Below, piece after piece: positions 8,822 to 17,830 of a DNA stretch of 64,000 bases. The stretch is from the NCBI RefSeq assembly GCF_002727125.1, contig NZ_NHOA01000043.1, forward strand, positions 62,001 to 126,000. Direction: 5' to 3'. The position numbers and the translations under genes are program-made. The notes under the pieces were generated by a model, which was not told the DNA's origin, did no database searches, and saw only the letters and a list, made by a program, of their open reading frames with translations. The stretch's first letter is position 1; each line of letters begins with the position of its first letter. This stretch comes from Halorubrum persicum (GTDB taxonomy: Archaea; Halobacteriota; Halobacteria; Halobacteriales; Haloferacaceae).

Positions 8822-9435
8822 CGGGCGCGGTTCCGCTCGTGACCGGCTCGGTCGGCTCGGTCGGTTCGGTCGCCCCCGTCTCTCCGGTCGTCGCACAGGT
8901 CACCGCGATCGAGGCGAGCCTGCTCGCGTTCGTCGTGTTCACGGCGCTCGCGACCGCGTTCGCCCGCGACGTGCTCGCGGCGGTCATCGTCTTCGGGGCG
9001 TACAGCCTCGGGATGGCCGCGCTGTACACGTTCTACCGCGCGCCCGACGTGGCGCTGACGGAGGCCGCGATCTCCGCCGGCGTGACGACCGTCCTGCTGC
9101 TGTTGACGCTCGCGAAGACAACCCGGATCGACCACGAGACCGCCTTCGAGTCGGTGAACCTCCCCGCCGCGGGCGCCGCCGGGTTCCTGTTCGCCGGGCT
9201 CCTGCTCACCATGGGGGATATTCCGGCGATCGGGTCGCCGGACGCGCCGGTCTGGTCGAATCCGGACGTGACGCAGTGGTACCTCACCGAAACCTACGCG
9301 CAGACCCACGTCGAGAACACCGTGATGGCGGTGCTGGCGGCGTTCCGTGGGTTCGACACCTTCGGCGAGGCGGTCGTCGTCTTCGCCGGCGGTATCGCGG
9401 CGCTGATCGTGCTACACCGGGAGGTGTTCGCATGA
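8818..9435 (+). CDS. DUF4040 (MbhD/MbhE-like) antiporter subunit
   Basis: A 205-residue membrane protein corresponding to the C-terminal part of bacterial MrpA or to MbhD plus MbhE of membrane-bound hydrogenases. The DUF4040 segment AVIVFGAYSLGMAALYTFYRAPDVALTEAAISAG (residues about 58-91) is diagnostic, and the C-terminus NTVMAVLAAFRGFDTFGEAVVV is the MbhE motif. It lies between mrpG and mrpB with 4-nt overlaps on both sides. So MrpA is split here: its NuoL-like part is supplied by one of the large downstream subunits. Confidence 0.85.
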   Translation: MTGAVPLVTGSVGSVGSVAPVSPVVAQVTAIEASLLAFVVFTALATAFARDVLAAVIVFGAYSLGMAALYTFYRAPDVALTEAAISAGVTTVLLLLTLAKTTRIDHETAFESVNLPAAGAAGFLFAGLLLTMGDIPAIGSPDAPVWSNPDVTQWYLTETYAQTHVENTVMAVLAAFRGFDTFGEAVVVFAGGIAALIVLHREVFA

Positions 9436-10121
9436 GCGACGCCGTCGACGACACCGACATGACCGACACAGCTACCAACAGCGGGGCAGACGCGCCCACC
9501 GACGCCGAGTCCGACCTCCCGCCGCACCGCGCCGCCGCCCGGTCGGGGCGTCTCGACTCAGAGAACCGGCAGGGAACGCCGTACACGGAGAGCCAGGTCA
9601 TCATGCCGACCGTGAAAGTGATCGCGCCGTTCGCGTTCACCTTCGGCCTCTTCATCACCTTCCACGGGAGCGGCTCTCCGGGCGGCGGGTTCCAGGGCGG
9701 GGCGATCATGGCCGCCGTGGTGTTCATGATCGCGTTCGCGTTCGGCATCGAGTCGACGCGCGACTGGCTCGCGAACACCGTCGTCGTCGCGCTCGCGGTC
9801 GGCGGCGCGCTCGCGTTCGCCGGAATCGGACTCGTCCCGGTCGCGCTCGGCGGGGCGTTCCTCCAGTACGACCTGCTGCCGATCCCGATCCTCAACCCCG
9901 TCAAGTACGGGATGGAGGGGGTCGAGGTGATCGGGATCGCCCCCATCGTGGCCGGCGTGCTCATGGGGCTGTTCTTCCTGCTCGCGAACGGCTTCAGCTC
10001 CGACGGCGGCGGGTTCGGAAACGGCTCCCTCGACGAGGACGGATCGATCGACGAGGGCGAACCGGTCGACGATGACGGCTCCCCCGAAGCGGGGGCCGCC
10101 GACGCCGGGGGTGACCGATGA
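9432..10121 (+). CDS. mrpB: Monovalent cation/proton antiporter subunit MrpB (MnhB)
   Basis: MnhB-domain membrane protein of 229 residues. A polar Asp/Thr-rich N-terminal extension (about 45 residues) precedes the core, which has the family motif FITFHGSGSPGGGFQGGAI and four hydrophobic helices, then an acidic tail of about 35 residues. N- and C-terminal acidic extensions make it longer than bacterial MrpB (about 140). Start and stop both overlap neighbouring genes by 4 nt. It is one of the small subunits of the proton/sodium-translocating complex. Confidence 0.9.
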   Translation: MSDAVDDTDMTDTATNSGADAPTDAESDLPPHRAAARSGRLDSENRQGTPYTESQVIMPTVKVIAPFAFTFGLFITFHGSGSPGGGFQGGAIMAAVVFMIAFAFGIESTRDWLANTVVVALAVGGALAFAGIGLVPVALGGAFLQYDLLPIPILNPVKYGMEGVEVIGIAPIVAGVLMGLFFLLANGFSSDGGGFGNGSLDEDGSIDEGEPVDDDGSPEAGAADAGGDR

Positions 10122-10612
10122 CGGGCGCTCTCGACGCCGCGGTCGGCGTCGCCTCGGTCCTCGCGTCCGGGACCGCGACCGCCTCGGCGTTCGACGTGTT
10201 GACGACGAGACACTCGTACGTCGCCTTCGCGCTGCTGTTGTGTATCGGACTGTACATGATGATCGCCAACCCCAACCTCGTGAAGAAGATTATCGGCCTC
10301 AACCTGTTCCAGACGGCGATATTCCTGCTGTTCATCACCTCGGCGTACGTCGAGGGCGGCGCGATGCCGATCGTCCCCGAAGGGGCGGCCGAGACGCAGA
10401 CGTTCGTCAGCCCGCTCCCCCACGTGATCGTGCTCACGGCCATCGTCGTCGGCGTGAGCCTCACCGCTGTGGGGCTCGCGCTCTGTATCCGTATCTACGA
10501 CGAGTACGGGACGCTCCGGACCGACGTGCTCCGAGATCTGCTGCGCGACGAGGGGTCGCTCCCCGAGCGACCCGCGATCGGCGGTAACGACGGAGGTGAG
10601 GCCGATGAGTGA
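10118..10612 (+). CDS. mrpC: Antiporter subunit MrpC (NuoK-like)
   Basis: NuoK/MrpC-type membrane protein of 164 residues with three helices. The signature GLYMMIANPNLVKKIIGLNLFQTAIFLLF precedes PLPHVIVLTAIVVGVSLTAVGLAL, both typical of MrpC. An acidic tail extends past the family core. It overlaps mrpB by 4 nt and its last codons overlap the start of the next gene, whose ribosome site GGAGGTGA lies inside the mrpC 3' end. Confidence 0.92.
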   Translation: MTGALDAAVGVASVLASGTATASAFDVLTTRHSYVAFALLLCIGLYMMIANPNLVKKIIGLNLFQTAIFLLFITSAYVEGGAMPIVPEGAAETQTFVSPLPHVIVLTAIVVGVSLTAVGLALCIRIYDEYGTLRTDVLRDLLRDEGSLPERPAIGGNDGGEADE

Positions 10613-12239
10613 CGTGCTCCTCCCGATCGCCATCGCCACCCCGCTGGTCGCGGCGACGCTCCCGCTCGCGCTCGGGCTGAAGTACGAGGACGCCGGGTGG
10701 TCGGTCGCGGCGGTCGCGACGACCGCCCTCGCCGGGCTCGCGGCGGGGATCGGCCTCGAAGTGGCCCGCGGCGGAACGCTCTCGCACGCGCTCGGAACGT
10801 ACGAGCCGCCGATCGGGATCGAGCTGGTCGCCGACGAGCTGTCGGTCGCGGTGCTCGTCCTGGTCGCCGCCGTCTCGCTGGCGACGCTCGCGTTCGCGCG
10901 GGTGGCCGGCCCCCGCGGCAACTCGTTTTACAGCGGGTATCTGCTCTTAGTCGGGGGGCTCACCGGGCTCGTGCTCACGGGCGACCTGTTCAACATGTTC
11001 GTCTTCCTGGAGATCGTCGGGATCTCCACGTACGCGCTCATCGCGGCGGACCGGTCGGGCGCGAGCGCGTACGCCTCGCTGAAGTACCTCGTGGTGGGGA
11101 CGGTCGGCGCCTCGCTGTACCTGCTCGGCGTGGGCTACGCGTTCCTCGCAACGGGGACGCTGAACATGCTCGACATGCAGGTGCAGATCCTCGAGCAGGC
11201 GAGCTACGCCGATCCGCTGATCCGCGCGAGCTACGCGCTGATCGTCGCGGGGCTCGGGCTGAAGATCGCCGTCTTCCCGATCCACGCGTGGCAGCCGGAC
11301 GCGTACCAGCGCGCGCCGGACGCGGTGACGACGATCGTCGCGGCGCTCGTGTCGACCGCGAGCGCGTACGCGCTGATCCGCGTGTCGTACACCGTCTTCA
11401 CCGTCGACTTCCTCGCGGCCAACGACGCGATCACGACGGTCATGCTGATCGTCGCCGGCGCGTCGATCCTCGCGGGCTCCGCGCTCGCGGCGATGCAGTC
11501 CGACCTCAAGCGGATGTTCGCCTACTCGTCGGTCGCGCAGTTCGGCATGATCGTCGCCGCGGTCGCGCTCGCGAACGAGACCGCGCTGCTCGGCGGGATC
11601 GTTCACCTCGTCGGGCACGGCCTGCTGAAGTTCGGCCTGTTCCTCGGAATCGGGCTGTTGGCGCTCGGCTACGGCGCCCGCGAGCTCGACGACCTCGCGA
11701 GCGCCGCCCGGTCCGCGCCGTACACGGGCGGTGCGGTCGCCCTGCTCGGGCTCGGACTCGTCGGCATCCCGCCGTCGATCGGCTTCCTCGGGAAGTGGTA
11801 CATCGGCGTCGGCGCGGTCGAGTCGAGCCTGGGCGGCGGCGGTCCCGCCGGAATCGGGATCGCGGTCGTGATCTTCATCAGCACGCTGTTCACGCTGTCG
11901 TACGTCGCGCGGGTGATAGAGCGGTTCTACTTCGCCGGCGTCGGCGTTCCGGGCGGTCACGGCGACGACGACCACAGCGACGGACACGACGACGATGACC
12001 GCGGTGACGGGCACGCCGCCGAGGTCGCGGCCGACGGCGGCCACGAATCGGCGACCGGAGACGGCGGTCCCCTCACGCCCGTCGAGGGGGCGGCGCGCTC
12101 GCGGTTCGTACCGGACCGCGTGCCACCGGCGTCGCTCGCGATCCTGATCCTCACGGCGTTCGCGACGGTCGGGCTCGGCTTCGCCGGCTACGCGCTGTTC
12201 GAGTGGTTCGATCCGTTCCTCACGGAGGTGTTCGCATGA
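10605..12239 (+). CDS. Antiporter subunit MrpD-like 1 (NuoL/M/N family)
   Basis: Proton-channel-family subunit of 544 residues with about 14 helices. The TM5 glutamate is present (FVFLEIVGIS), and HAWQPDAYQRAPDAV before TM7 and MQSDLKRMFAYSSVAQFG at TM8 are family motifs. Odd point: the TM7 lysine of the family (TK in LLTKVGxYA) is replaced by threonine, T251 in ALVSTASAYALIR, unlike the two paralogues downstream. A His/Asp-rich hydrophilic stretch (about residues 450-490) lies before the last helix. The ATG has GGAGGTGA 6 nt upstream. The stop overlaps the next gene by 4 nt. Confidence 0.9.
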   Translation: MSDVLLPIAIATPLVAATLPLALGLKYEDAGWSVAAVATTALAGLAAGIGLEVARGGTLSHALGTYEPPIGIELVADELSVAVLVLVAAVSLATLAFARVAGPRGNSFYSGYLLLVGGLTGLVLTGDLFNMFVFLEIVGISTYALIAADRSGASAYASLKYLVVGTVGASLYLLGVGYAFLATGTLNMLDMQVQILEQASYADPLIRASYALIVAGLGLKIAVFPIHAWQPDAYQRAPDAVTTIVAALVSTASAYALIRVSYTVFTVDFLAANDAITTVMLIVAGASILAGSALAAMQSDLKRMFAYSSVAQFGMIVAAVALANETALLGGIVHLVGHGLLKFGLFLGIGLLALGYGARELDDLASAARSAPYTGGAVALLGLGLVGIPPSIGFLGKWYIGVGAVESSLGGGGPAGIGIAVVIFISTLFTLSYVARVIERFYFAGVGVPGGHGDDDHSDGHDDDDRGDGHAAEVAADGGHESATGDGGPLTPVEGAARSRFVPDRVPPASLAILILTAFATVGLGFAGYALFEWFDPFLTEVFA

Positions 12240-14425
12240 CTGAAGCTCCAATCACCGATCTACGTCCGCTACTGGCGGTTCTCGTCTCGTTCGTCGCGTC
12301 GTTCTTCATCGTCGCGTCGTACCGTTCCCCGAACGTCCGTGAGGGGTGGACGATCGCGGCCGCGGTCGCGAAGTTCGCGATCGTCGCCTCGATGCTGCCG
12401 GCCGTCCTCGGCGGCGCGGTGTTCGAGACCTCGCTCGGGACGTTCCTGCCCGGCATCGAGTTCGCGCTGCGCGCGGACGCGCTGGGGATGCTGTTCGCGT
12501 TCCTCGCGAGCGGGCTGTGGATCGTCACGTCGTTTTACAGCATCGGCTACATGCGCGGCAACGACGAGACCAACCAGACCCGGTACTTCGCCGCGTTCGC
12601 GGTGTCGCTGTCGGCGACGATGGGGATCGCGTTCGCGGGCAACCTCGTGACGATCTTCGTCTTCTACGAGGTCCTCTCGATCGCGACGTACCCGCTCGTC
12701 GCCCACGACGAGACGGACGAGGCCCGCGCGGCCGGCCGGAAGTACCTCGCGTACACGATGTTCGGCGGCGGCGTGCTCGTGCTCGCCGGCACCGCCCTCG
12801 TCTACCTGATCGCCGGCAACGTCTCGTTCACGGCCGGCGGGATCCAGGAGCTAGCCAACGCCGACCCCGGGCTCGCGATGCTCGCGTTCTTCCTGCTCGC
12901 GATCGGGTTCGGCGTGAAGGCCGGGATCATGCCGCTCCACCAGTGGCTCCCCGAGGCGATGGTGGCCCCGACGCCCGTCTCCGGGCTGCTCCACGCGGTC
13001 GCGGTCGTCAAGTCCGGGGCGTTCGGCGTCTCGCGGGTCGTCCTCGACGTGTTCGGCCCGGAGCTCGTGTTCGACCTGTCGCTCCCGCTCGGCTTCTCGG
13101 CCGGGCTCGTGCTGTCGACCATCGGCGCGATCACGCTGACGGCGGCCTCGATCATCGCGCTGCGGAAGGACCACCTGAAACAGCGGCTCGCCTACTCGAC
13201 GGTGAGCCAGCTGAGCTACATCATCCTCGGGCTCGGGCTGTTCGGCTGGTACGGGCTCGTCGGAGCGCTCCTGCACATCCCGGCGCACGCGTTCATGAAG
13301 CTCACCCTGTTCTTCTGTGCCGGGAACATCCACGTCTCGACGCACACCGACTACATCTCGGAGATGGCGGGGATCGGCAAGCGGATGCCCCTGACGATGG
13401 GGGCGTTTACCGTCGCCTCGCTCGGGATGGCGGGCATCCCGCTTCTGGCCGGGTTCGTCAGCAAGTACTACATGCTGATCGGCGGGATCCGAATGGGCGC
13501 CCAGCTGACCCCGGTCGCCTACTACCTCGTCGGTGCGCTGCTGCTGTCCGGCGTCCTCAACATCGCGTACTTCTGGCCGGTGATCTACACCGCCTTCTTC
13601 GAGGCCGAAGACGCCCACGACGCGAAGCCGCTCGTCGACTTCCAGCTGGGCGGGGAGTCGCGGTCGACGCTTCCGGCGACAGACGGGGGCCGCGCAGCTG
13701 ACGACGCGGCGACAGACGGGGGCCGCGCAGCTGACGACGCGGCCACCGATGGAGGCCAGCCAGAAGACGAAGGCGGAGACGACGAAGCCGACCTCGACGA
13801 CGTGGTCGAGAGCGCCGAGGGCGACGCGACGGTCGACGCCGAGGACGCGGTGTCCGTCGGCGACGGCCCCGAGGTGCCGGACGACTCGGACATCCCCGAC
13901 GCGGAGATGGACGACCTCCCGACCGACGAAGAGGGCGTGGTCCGCCCGGACTTCAACACGAGCGACCGCGACTTCTCCGAGCCGGCGGAGCGCGTTGACA
14001 CCGGCGACTATGCGGTCGACGCGCGACCCTCGGACGCCGACGTGCCGTTCGGCGTGGGGGAGAGCGGCGACGGCGACGGAGCCGACGGTCGCACCGGCCA
14101 CGGCGACGACGATACCCGCGACGGCGGCACCCGTGACGACGATACTCGCGACGACGACTCCCGCGACGATCAGGACGGCGGTCAGGAAACCCACGCTCAC
14201 GACGACCACGGCCACGCCGGCGGACCGCCCGCGGGCGGCTGGGAGCACGTTTCCGGCCTCGAGGCCCTCCGCGGCCGCGAGTCCACGTGGTTCATGCTCG
14301 GCCCGATCCTCACCGCGATGGCGCTGGCGGTGCTTCTCGGCGTGATTCCCTACGAGATGGGCTTCTTGGAGCTGATTGAGCTCATCGTCGACACGCGGCT
14401 CCCCGAGGAGGTGATGCGGCCATGA
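12236..14425 (+). CDS. Antiporter subunit MrpD-like 2 with a large acidic insertion
   Basis: NuoL/M/N-family proton-translocating subunit of 729 residues. The membrane core covers about residues 1-460: TM5 glutamate in FVFYEVLSIATYP, HQWLPEAMVAPTPVSG, the TM7 lysine K259 (VVKSGAFG) and ALRKDHLKQRLAYSTVSQLSY. A hydrophilic Asp-rich stretch of about 210 residues follows, containing a perfect tandem repeat and a His/Asp cluster, then a final helix (about 685-720). This insertion makes the protein far longer than usual MrpD (about 500). Start and stop overlap neighbours by 4 nt. Confidence 0.9.
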   Translation: MTEAPITDLRPLLAVLVSFVASFFIVASYRSPNVREGWTIAAAVAKFAIVASMLPAVLGGAVFETSLGTFLPGIEFALRADALGMLFAFLASGLWIVTSFYSIGYMRGNDETNQTRYFAAFAVSLSATMGIAFAGNLVTIFVFYEVLSIATYPLVAHDETDEARAAGRKYLAYTMFGGGVLVLAGTALVYLIAGNVSFTAGGIQELANADPGLAMLAFFLLAIGFGVKAGIMPLHQWLPEAMVAPTPVSGLLHAVAVVKSGAFGVSRVVLDVFGPELVFDLSLPLGFSAGLVLSTIGAITLTAASIIALRKDHLKQRLAYSTVSQLSYIILGLGLFGWYGLVGALLHIPAHAFMKLTLFFCAGNIHVSTHTDYISEMAGIGKRMPLTMGAFTVASLGMAGIPLLAGFVSKYYMLIGGIRMGAQLTPVAYYLVGALLLSGVLNIAYFWPVIYTAFFEAEDAHDAKPLVDFQLGGESRSTLPATDGGRAADDAATDGGRAADDAATDGGQPEDEGGDDEADLDDVVESAEGDATVDAEDAVSVGDGPEVPDDSDIPDAEMDDLPTDEEGVVRPDFNTSDRDFSEPAERVDTGDYAVDARPSDADVPFGVGESGDGDGADGRTGHGDDDTRDGGTRDDDTRDDDSRDDQDGGQETHAHDDHGHAGGPPAGGWEHVSGLEALRGRESTWFMLGPILTAMALAVLLGVIPYEMGFLELIELIVDTRLPEEVMRP
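13676..13741 (+). repeat. Perfect 33-bp tandem duplication inside the antiporter gene
   Basis: Two identical head-to-tail 33-bp units (13676-13708 and 13709-13741) encode ATDGGRAADDA twice, followed by a decayed third copy beginning ATDGGQ. The unit is a multiple of three, so the frame is kept. Perfect identity suggests a recent slippage or recombination event in a tolerant acidic linker. Confidence 0.95.
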
Positions 14426-16209
14426 ATCCGATCCTCACGTCGGTGCCGCCGTACGTGCTGCTCGCGCTCGCCGCGCTCGCCGTCCTCGCGCTCCCGCGCC
14501 GCCTCGGCCACGCGGCGGCCGCGCTGGCGACCGGGTTCACGTTCGTGCAGGCCCTCCTGCTCGGCGACGGGGGGACGGGGACGCACCTCGCGACGCAGTT
14601 CCTCGGCTTCGACGTGGTGTGGTTCAACGTCGACCAGTTCTCGCTGCTGATGGGCGTCGTCGTCGGCTTCCTCGCGACCGCGGCGGTGTTGTACGCGTAC
14701 GGCACCGAGGCGCCCACGTGGGTGACGGCGTTCGCGCTGATCTACGTCTCCTCGACGGTCGGGACGATCTACGCCGGCGACTGGCTCACGCTGATCTTCT
14801 TCTGGGAGCTGATGGCCGTCACCTCGACGCTGCTCGTGTGGCAGTACGGCGGCGCCGCGGTGCGGGCCGGCTACCGCTACGCCCTGTTCCACGGGATCGG
14901 CGGGACGTTCCTGCTCGGTGCCGTCGTCGTCCACGGCGCGTCGATGCTCGGGAGCGTGCCGGCCAGCGAGATCTTCCTGTTCTCGTCGGCGACCGGGATC
15001 CACGCCAACGCGACCCTGCTCGCGGCGATCGGCGTCGGCGTCAACTGCGGGTTCATCTTCCTGCACACGTGGCTGCCGGACACCTACCCGCGCCCACACG
15101 TGGCGGCGTCGGTGTTCCTCTCCGTGTTCACCACGAAGACGGCGGCGTACGTGATGTACCGCACGTTCCCCGAGGGCGGGATGTGGCTCGCGTACCTCGG
15201 CGGGTTCATGGCGGTCTACGGCGCGTTCTTCGCGCTGCTGCAGTACGACCCGCGCCGCCTGCTCTCGTACCACATTCAGGCGCAGTTGGGCTACATGCTG
15301 GCCGGCTTCGGGCTCGCGACGTACGTCGGCGAGTTCGCCGTCACCGGCGGCTTCGCCCACCTGTTCAACAACGTGCTGTACAAGAGCCTGCTGTTCATGG
15401 CCGTCGGCGTCGTGATCTACCGGACCGGCGTCGAGGATATCAGAGACATGGGCGGGCTCTGGCGAGAGATGCCGGTCACGTTCGTCGTCTACCTGATCGG
15501 CGCCGCCTCGATTACGGCCGTTCCGGGGTTCAACGGGTTCATCTCGAAGGGAATGGTGATCGACTCCGCCCACGAGCTCCACAACTTCGAGCTGCTGTTC
15601 GGCGAGGGGCTCCTCTGGTGGCTGCTGATCCTCGGCGGCGTGGGGACGTTCATGTCGTTCATCAAGCTCGGCTACTACGTGTTCTTCCACGGGTCGGCGA
15701 CGCTGTCGCCGAAGGACGCCACGCCGTTCCAGACGGCCGGCATGCTGCTGGCCGGCGGCGCCTGCGTCTTCTTCGGTACGCCGCTCACCTACGGCTACCT
15801 CGTCGAGCTGATGCCGTTCACGGCCGAGGTCGCGCCCGAGCTCCACCCGTACAGCACGAGCCACCTGACGGAGAGCGCGGCGCTGCTCGTAACCGGCTTC
15901 GTCGGCTTCTTCGCGCTGAAGCGACCGCTCGGCTGGCTCGCTCACCACATGCGGGACATCGACGCGGTGACGTACCCGGCCGCGTTCTACCTCGCTCGCG
16001 GCTCGATCTGGGGCGTCACGGAGCTGTGGGCCGCCGTCGACCGCGCGGTGATGAGCACGATCGCGGCCGTCGAGTGGACCGGGATGCACCCGCGGGAGGC
16101 GCTGGCTCGCGCGGGCGTCGACACCGAGATCCGGACGGGGATCGGTCGGAGCGTCCTCTTCCTCACGCTCGCCGCCGGCGTCGCGCTGTTCGTGTTCGTC
16201 CTCGCCTAG
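14422..16209 (+). CDS. Antiporter subunit MrpD-like 3 (NuoL/M/N family)
   Basis: Third proton-channel-type subunit, 595 residues and about 14-16 helices, ending the operon. It has the TM5 glutamate in FFWELMAVTSTLL, HTWLPDTYPRPHVAAS, the TM7 lysine K239 (FTTKTAAYVMY) and FNGFISKGMVIDS around TM12. It begins with ATG overlapping the previous stop by 4 nt. With the DUF4040 protein it probably substitutes for a one-piece MrpA. The complex should exchange Na+ (or K+) for H+ across the membrane, for salt and pH homeostasis. Confidence 0.9.
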   Translation: MNPILTSVPPYVLLALAALAVLALPRRLGHAAAALATGFTFVQALLLGDGGTGTHLATQFLGFDVVWFNVDQFSLLMGVVVGFLATAAVLYAYGTEAPTWVTAFALIYVSSTVGTIYAGDWLTLIFFWELMAVTSTLLVWQYGGAAVRAGYRYALFHGIGGTFLLGAVVVHGASMLGSVPASEIFLFSSATGIHANATLLAAIGVGVNCGFIFLHTWLPDTYPRPHVAASVFLSVFTTKTAAYVMYRTFPEGGMWLAYLGGFMAVYGAFFALLQYDPRRLLSYHIQAQLGYMLAGFGLATYVGEFAVTGGFAHLFNNVLYKSLLFMAVGVVIYRTGVEDIRDMGGLWREMPVTFVVYLIGAASITAVPGFNGFISKGMVIDSAHELHNFELLFGEGLLWWLLILGGVGTFMSFIKLGYYVFFHGSATLSPKDATPFQTAGMLLAGGACVFFGTPLTYGYLVELMPFTAEVAPELHPYSTSHLTESAALLVTGFVGFFALKRPLGWLAHHMRDIDAVTYPAAFYLARGSIWGVTELWAAVDRAVMSTIAAVEWTGMHPREALARAGVDTEIRTGIGRSVLFLTLAAGVALFVFVLA

Positions 16210-16275
16210 CGCGGCGGGCGGCGATCCGCACGCGCCCGGCGCGGCCCGTCCTCGAACGCGCTCGGTCGCGAGCGC

Positions 16276-16284
16276 ATATATAAG
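16276..16284 (+). promoter_or_regulatory. TATA element before the ASPIC/UnbV gene
   Basis: ATATATAAG stands alone in GC-rich sequence 55-63 nt before the next ATG, giving a leader of about 30 nt. A second weaker patch (TTCTTATT, near 16310) lies 23-29 nt before the ATG and could drive a leaderless transcript. Confidence 0.5.
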
Positions 16285-16338
16285 GCTGTCTCCGGGCGGA
16301 CCCGTGAGTTCTTATTCCCCGAGCGGTGACGGACGGCC

Positions 16339-17808
16339 ATGTTCACCGAGCGGTCCGACCTCGTCGCGGACGACGACCCAGTTCGTGGGTACGGCGTCGC
16401 GGTGACGCCCGGCCGAGAGGGACCGCTCGTGTTCGTCGCGGGGTACGGAGAGCCCAACCGGCTGTACGCCCGCGACGGCGACCGCTTCGTCGACACGGCC
16501 TGCGGCATCGTCGCCGACGGGACCCGACACGGGATGGGCGTGTGCGCGGCCGACCTCGACGCCGACGGCTGCGAGGAGGTGTACGTCCACAACTGCACCA
16601 AGGGCGTCGACGGCGGCGGCGATCCGGACCTCCTCCTGAACCGGCTCGAGTCCGAGCGCTACCGGTGGACCGACCTGTTCGCGCTCGACGTGAACGCGGA
16701 CCGGCTCGCCGTCCGCGCCGGGCGGTCGGTCGCCGCGCTCGACCGGCTCGGGACCGGGCGCTACGGAGTCGCTGTCTCCGGATACGCCGCCCCCCTCTCC
16801 TTCTACGAGATCGGCGACGACGGGGAGATCACGGACATGGCCGACGCGGTCGGCCTGGAGGTCGAAGGGGGATGCCGGTCCCTGCTCGCGGTGCCGCACT
16901 GCTCGGGGGAGGGCGACCTGTTCGCGGGCGTCGAGCGCGGGCCGAACCGGCTGTTCCGAAACGACAGGGGTCACTACGACAGCGCCGACGGCGGCGCGGC
17001 GCTCTCGGACCCGGCGGGCGACACGCGGGGCGCCGCCCTTGTCGACGAGGGGGGACGGTTCGCGTTCGCGGTCGGCAACGAGAGCGGGCCGAACCGGCTC
17101 CTCCGGCAAACGCCCGACGGGGGGTTCGCCGACGCCGCGCCGCCAGCGCTCCGAGACACCGGGCGAGTCCGGACCGTCGTCGCCGCCGACTTCGACAACG
17201 ACGGCCGGGAGGAGCTGTTCTTCAACGCCTCGGGAGAGCCGAATCGGCTCTTCGCCCGCGGCGGCGTGACCCGCGACGAGACGGACGGCGCGCGCTGGTC
17301 CCGTGTGGGGCCGGGGCCTGCCGCCGAGCCGGACGGGTTCGGGACCGGCGCGGTCGCGGCCGACATCGACCGGGACGGCGTGCTCGAACTGATCGTGGTC
17401 CACGGCGAAGTCGCGGCTCAACCGATCTCGGTGTACAAGGACCCGACCGCAGCAGACGCCGGGTGGCTTCGCGTCCGGCCGACCACGCGTCACGGAGCGC
17501 CCGCGCGCGGTGCCGTGGTTCGGCTCGAAACGACCGACGGCGTCCAGCGCCGCACCGTCGACGCCGGCGGCGGCTGCCTCTGCCAGACCGAGCCGGTCGC
17601 GCACTTCGGGCTCGGCGGGTCGACCCCGGTTCGGGTGGACGTCCGGTGGCCGGACGGCCGCGAGCGGACGCTCATCGACCCGGCGGCGAACGCGGAGCTC
17701 GCGGTCGAACACCCCTCGCTGACCCCGGCGTCGGCCGGGAAGCGACGGGGTCGGAGCGACGGGGCGAAGCGGAGCGACGGGGCGAAGCGGAGCGACGGGA
17801 GGCGGTAA
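16339..17808 (+). CDS. FG-GAP/VCBS repeat protein with ASPIC/UnbV C-terminal domain (CRTAC family)
   Basis: Beta-propeller-type protein of 489 residues. Repeats carry calcium-loop-like motifs: ADLDADGCEEVYV, LDVNADRLAV, ADFDNDGREELFFN and ADIDRDGVLELIV, each followed by EPNRLF- or GPNRLF-like blades. The C-terminal 100 residues match ASPIC/UnbV (VRLETTDGVQRRTVDAGGG, then HFGLGG and VRWPDGRERTLIDP). I see no signal peptide, which is odd because CRTAC relatives are usually secreted. The last residues are a basic tandem repeat (RSDGAK), unlike the acidic bulk. Role unknown; calcium-dependent binding is plausible. Confidence 0.85.
   Translation: MFTERSDLVADDDPVRGYGVAVTPGREGPLVFVAGYGEPNRLYARDGDRFVDTACGIVADGTRHGMGVCAADLDADGCEEVYVHNCTKGVDGGGDPDLLLNRLESERYRWTDLFALDVNADRLAVRAGRSVAALDRLGTGRYGVAVSGYAAPLSFYEIGDDGEITDMADAVGLEVEGGCRSLLAVPHCSGEGDLFAGVERGPNRLFRNDRGHYDSADGGAALSDPAGDTRGAALVDEGGRFAFAVGNESGPNRLLRQTPDGGFADAAPPALRDTGRVRTVVAADFDNDGREELFFNASGEPNRLFARGGVTRDETDGARWSRVGPGPAAEPDGFGTGAVAADIDRDGVLELIVVHGEVAAQPISVYKDPTAADAGWLRVRPTTRHGAPARGAVVRLETTDGVQRRTVDAGGGCLCQTEPVAHFGLGGSTPVRVDVRWPDGRERTLIDPAANAELAVEHPSLTPASAGKRRGRSDGAKRSDGAKRSDGRR
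17752..17800 (+). repeat. 18-bp tandem repeat at the gene's 3' end
   Basis: The unit CGGAGCGACGGGGCGAAG occurs twice perfectly (17752-17769, 17770-17787), then 13 bases of a third copy. It encodes repeated RSDGAK residues, giving a basic tail on an otherwise acidic protein. Confidence 0.9.
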
Positions 17809-17830
17809 CACGAAAGAGACGACGGTCGCC

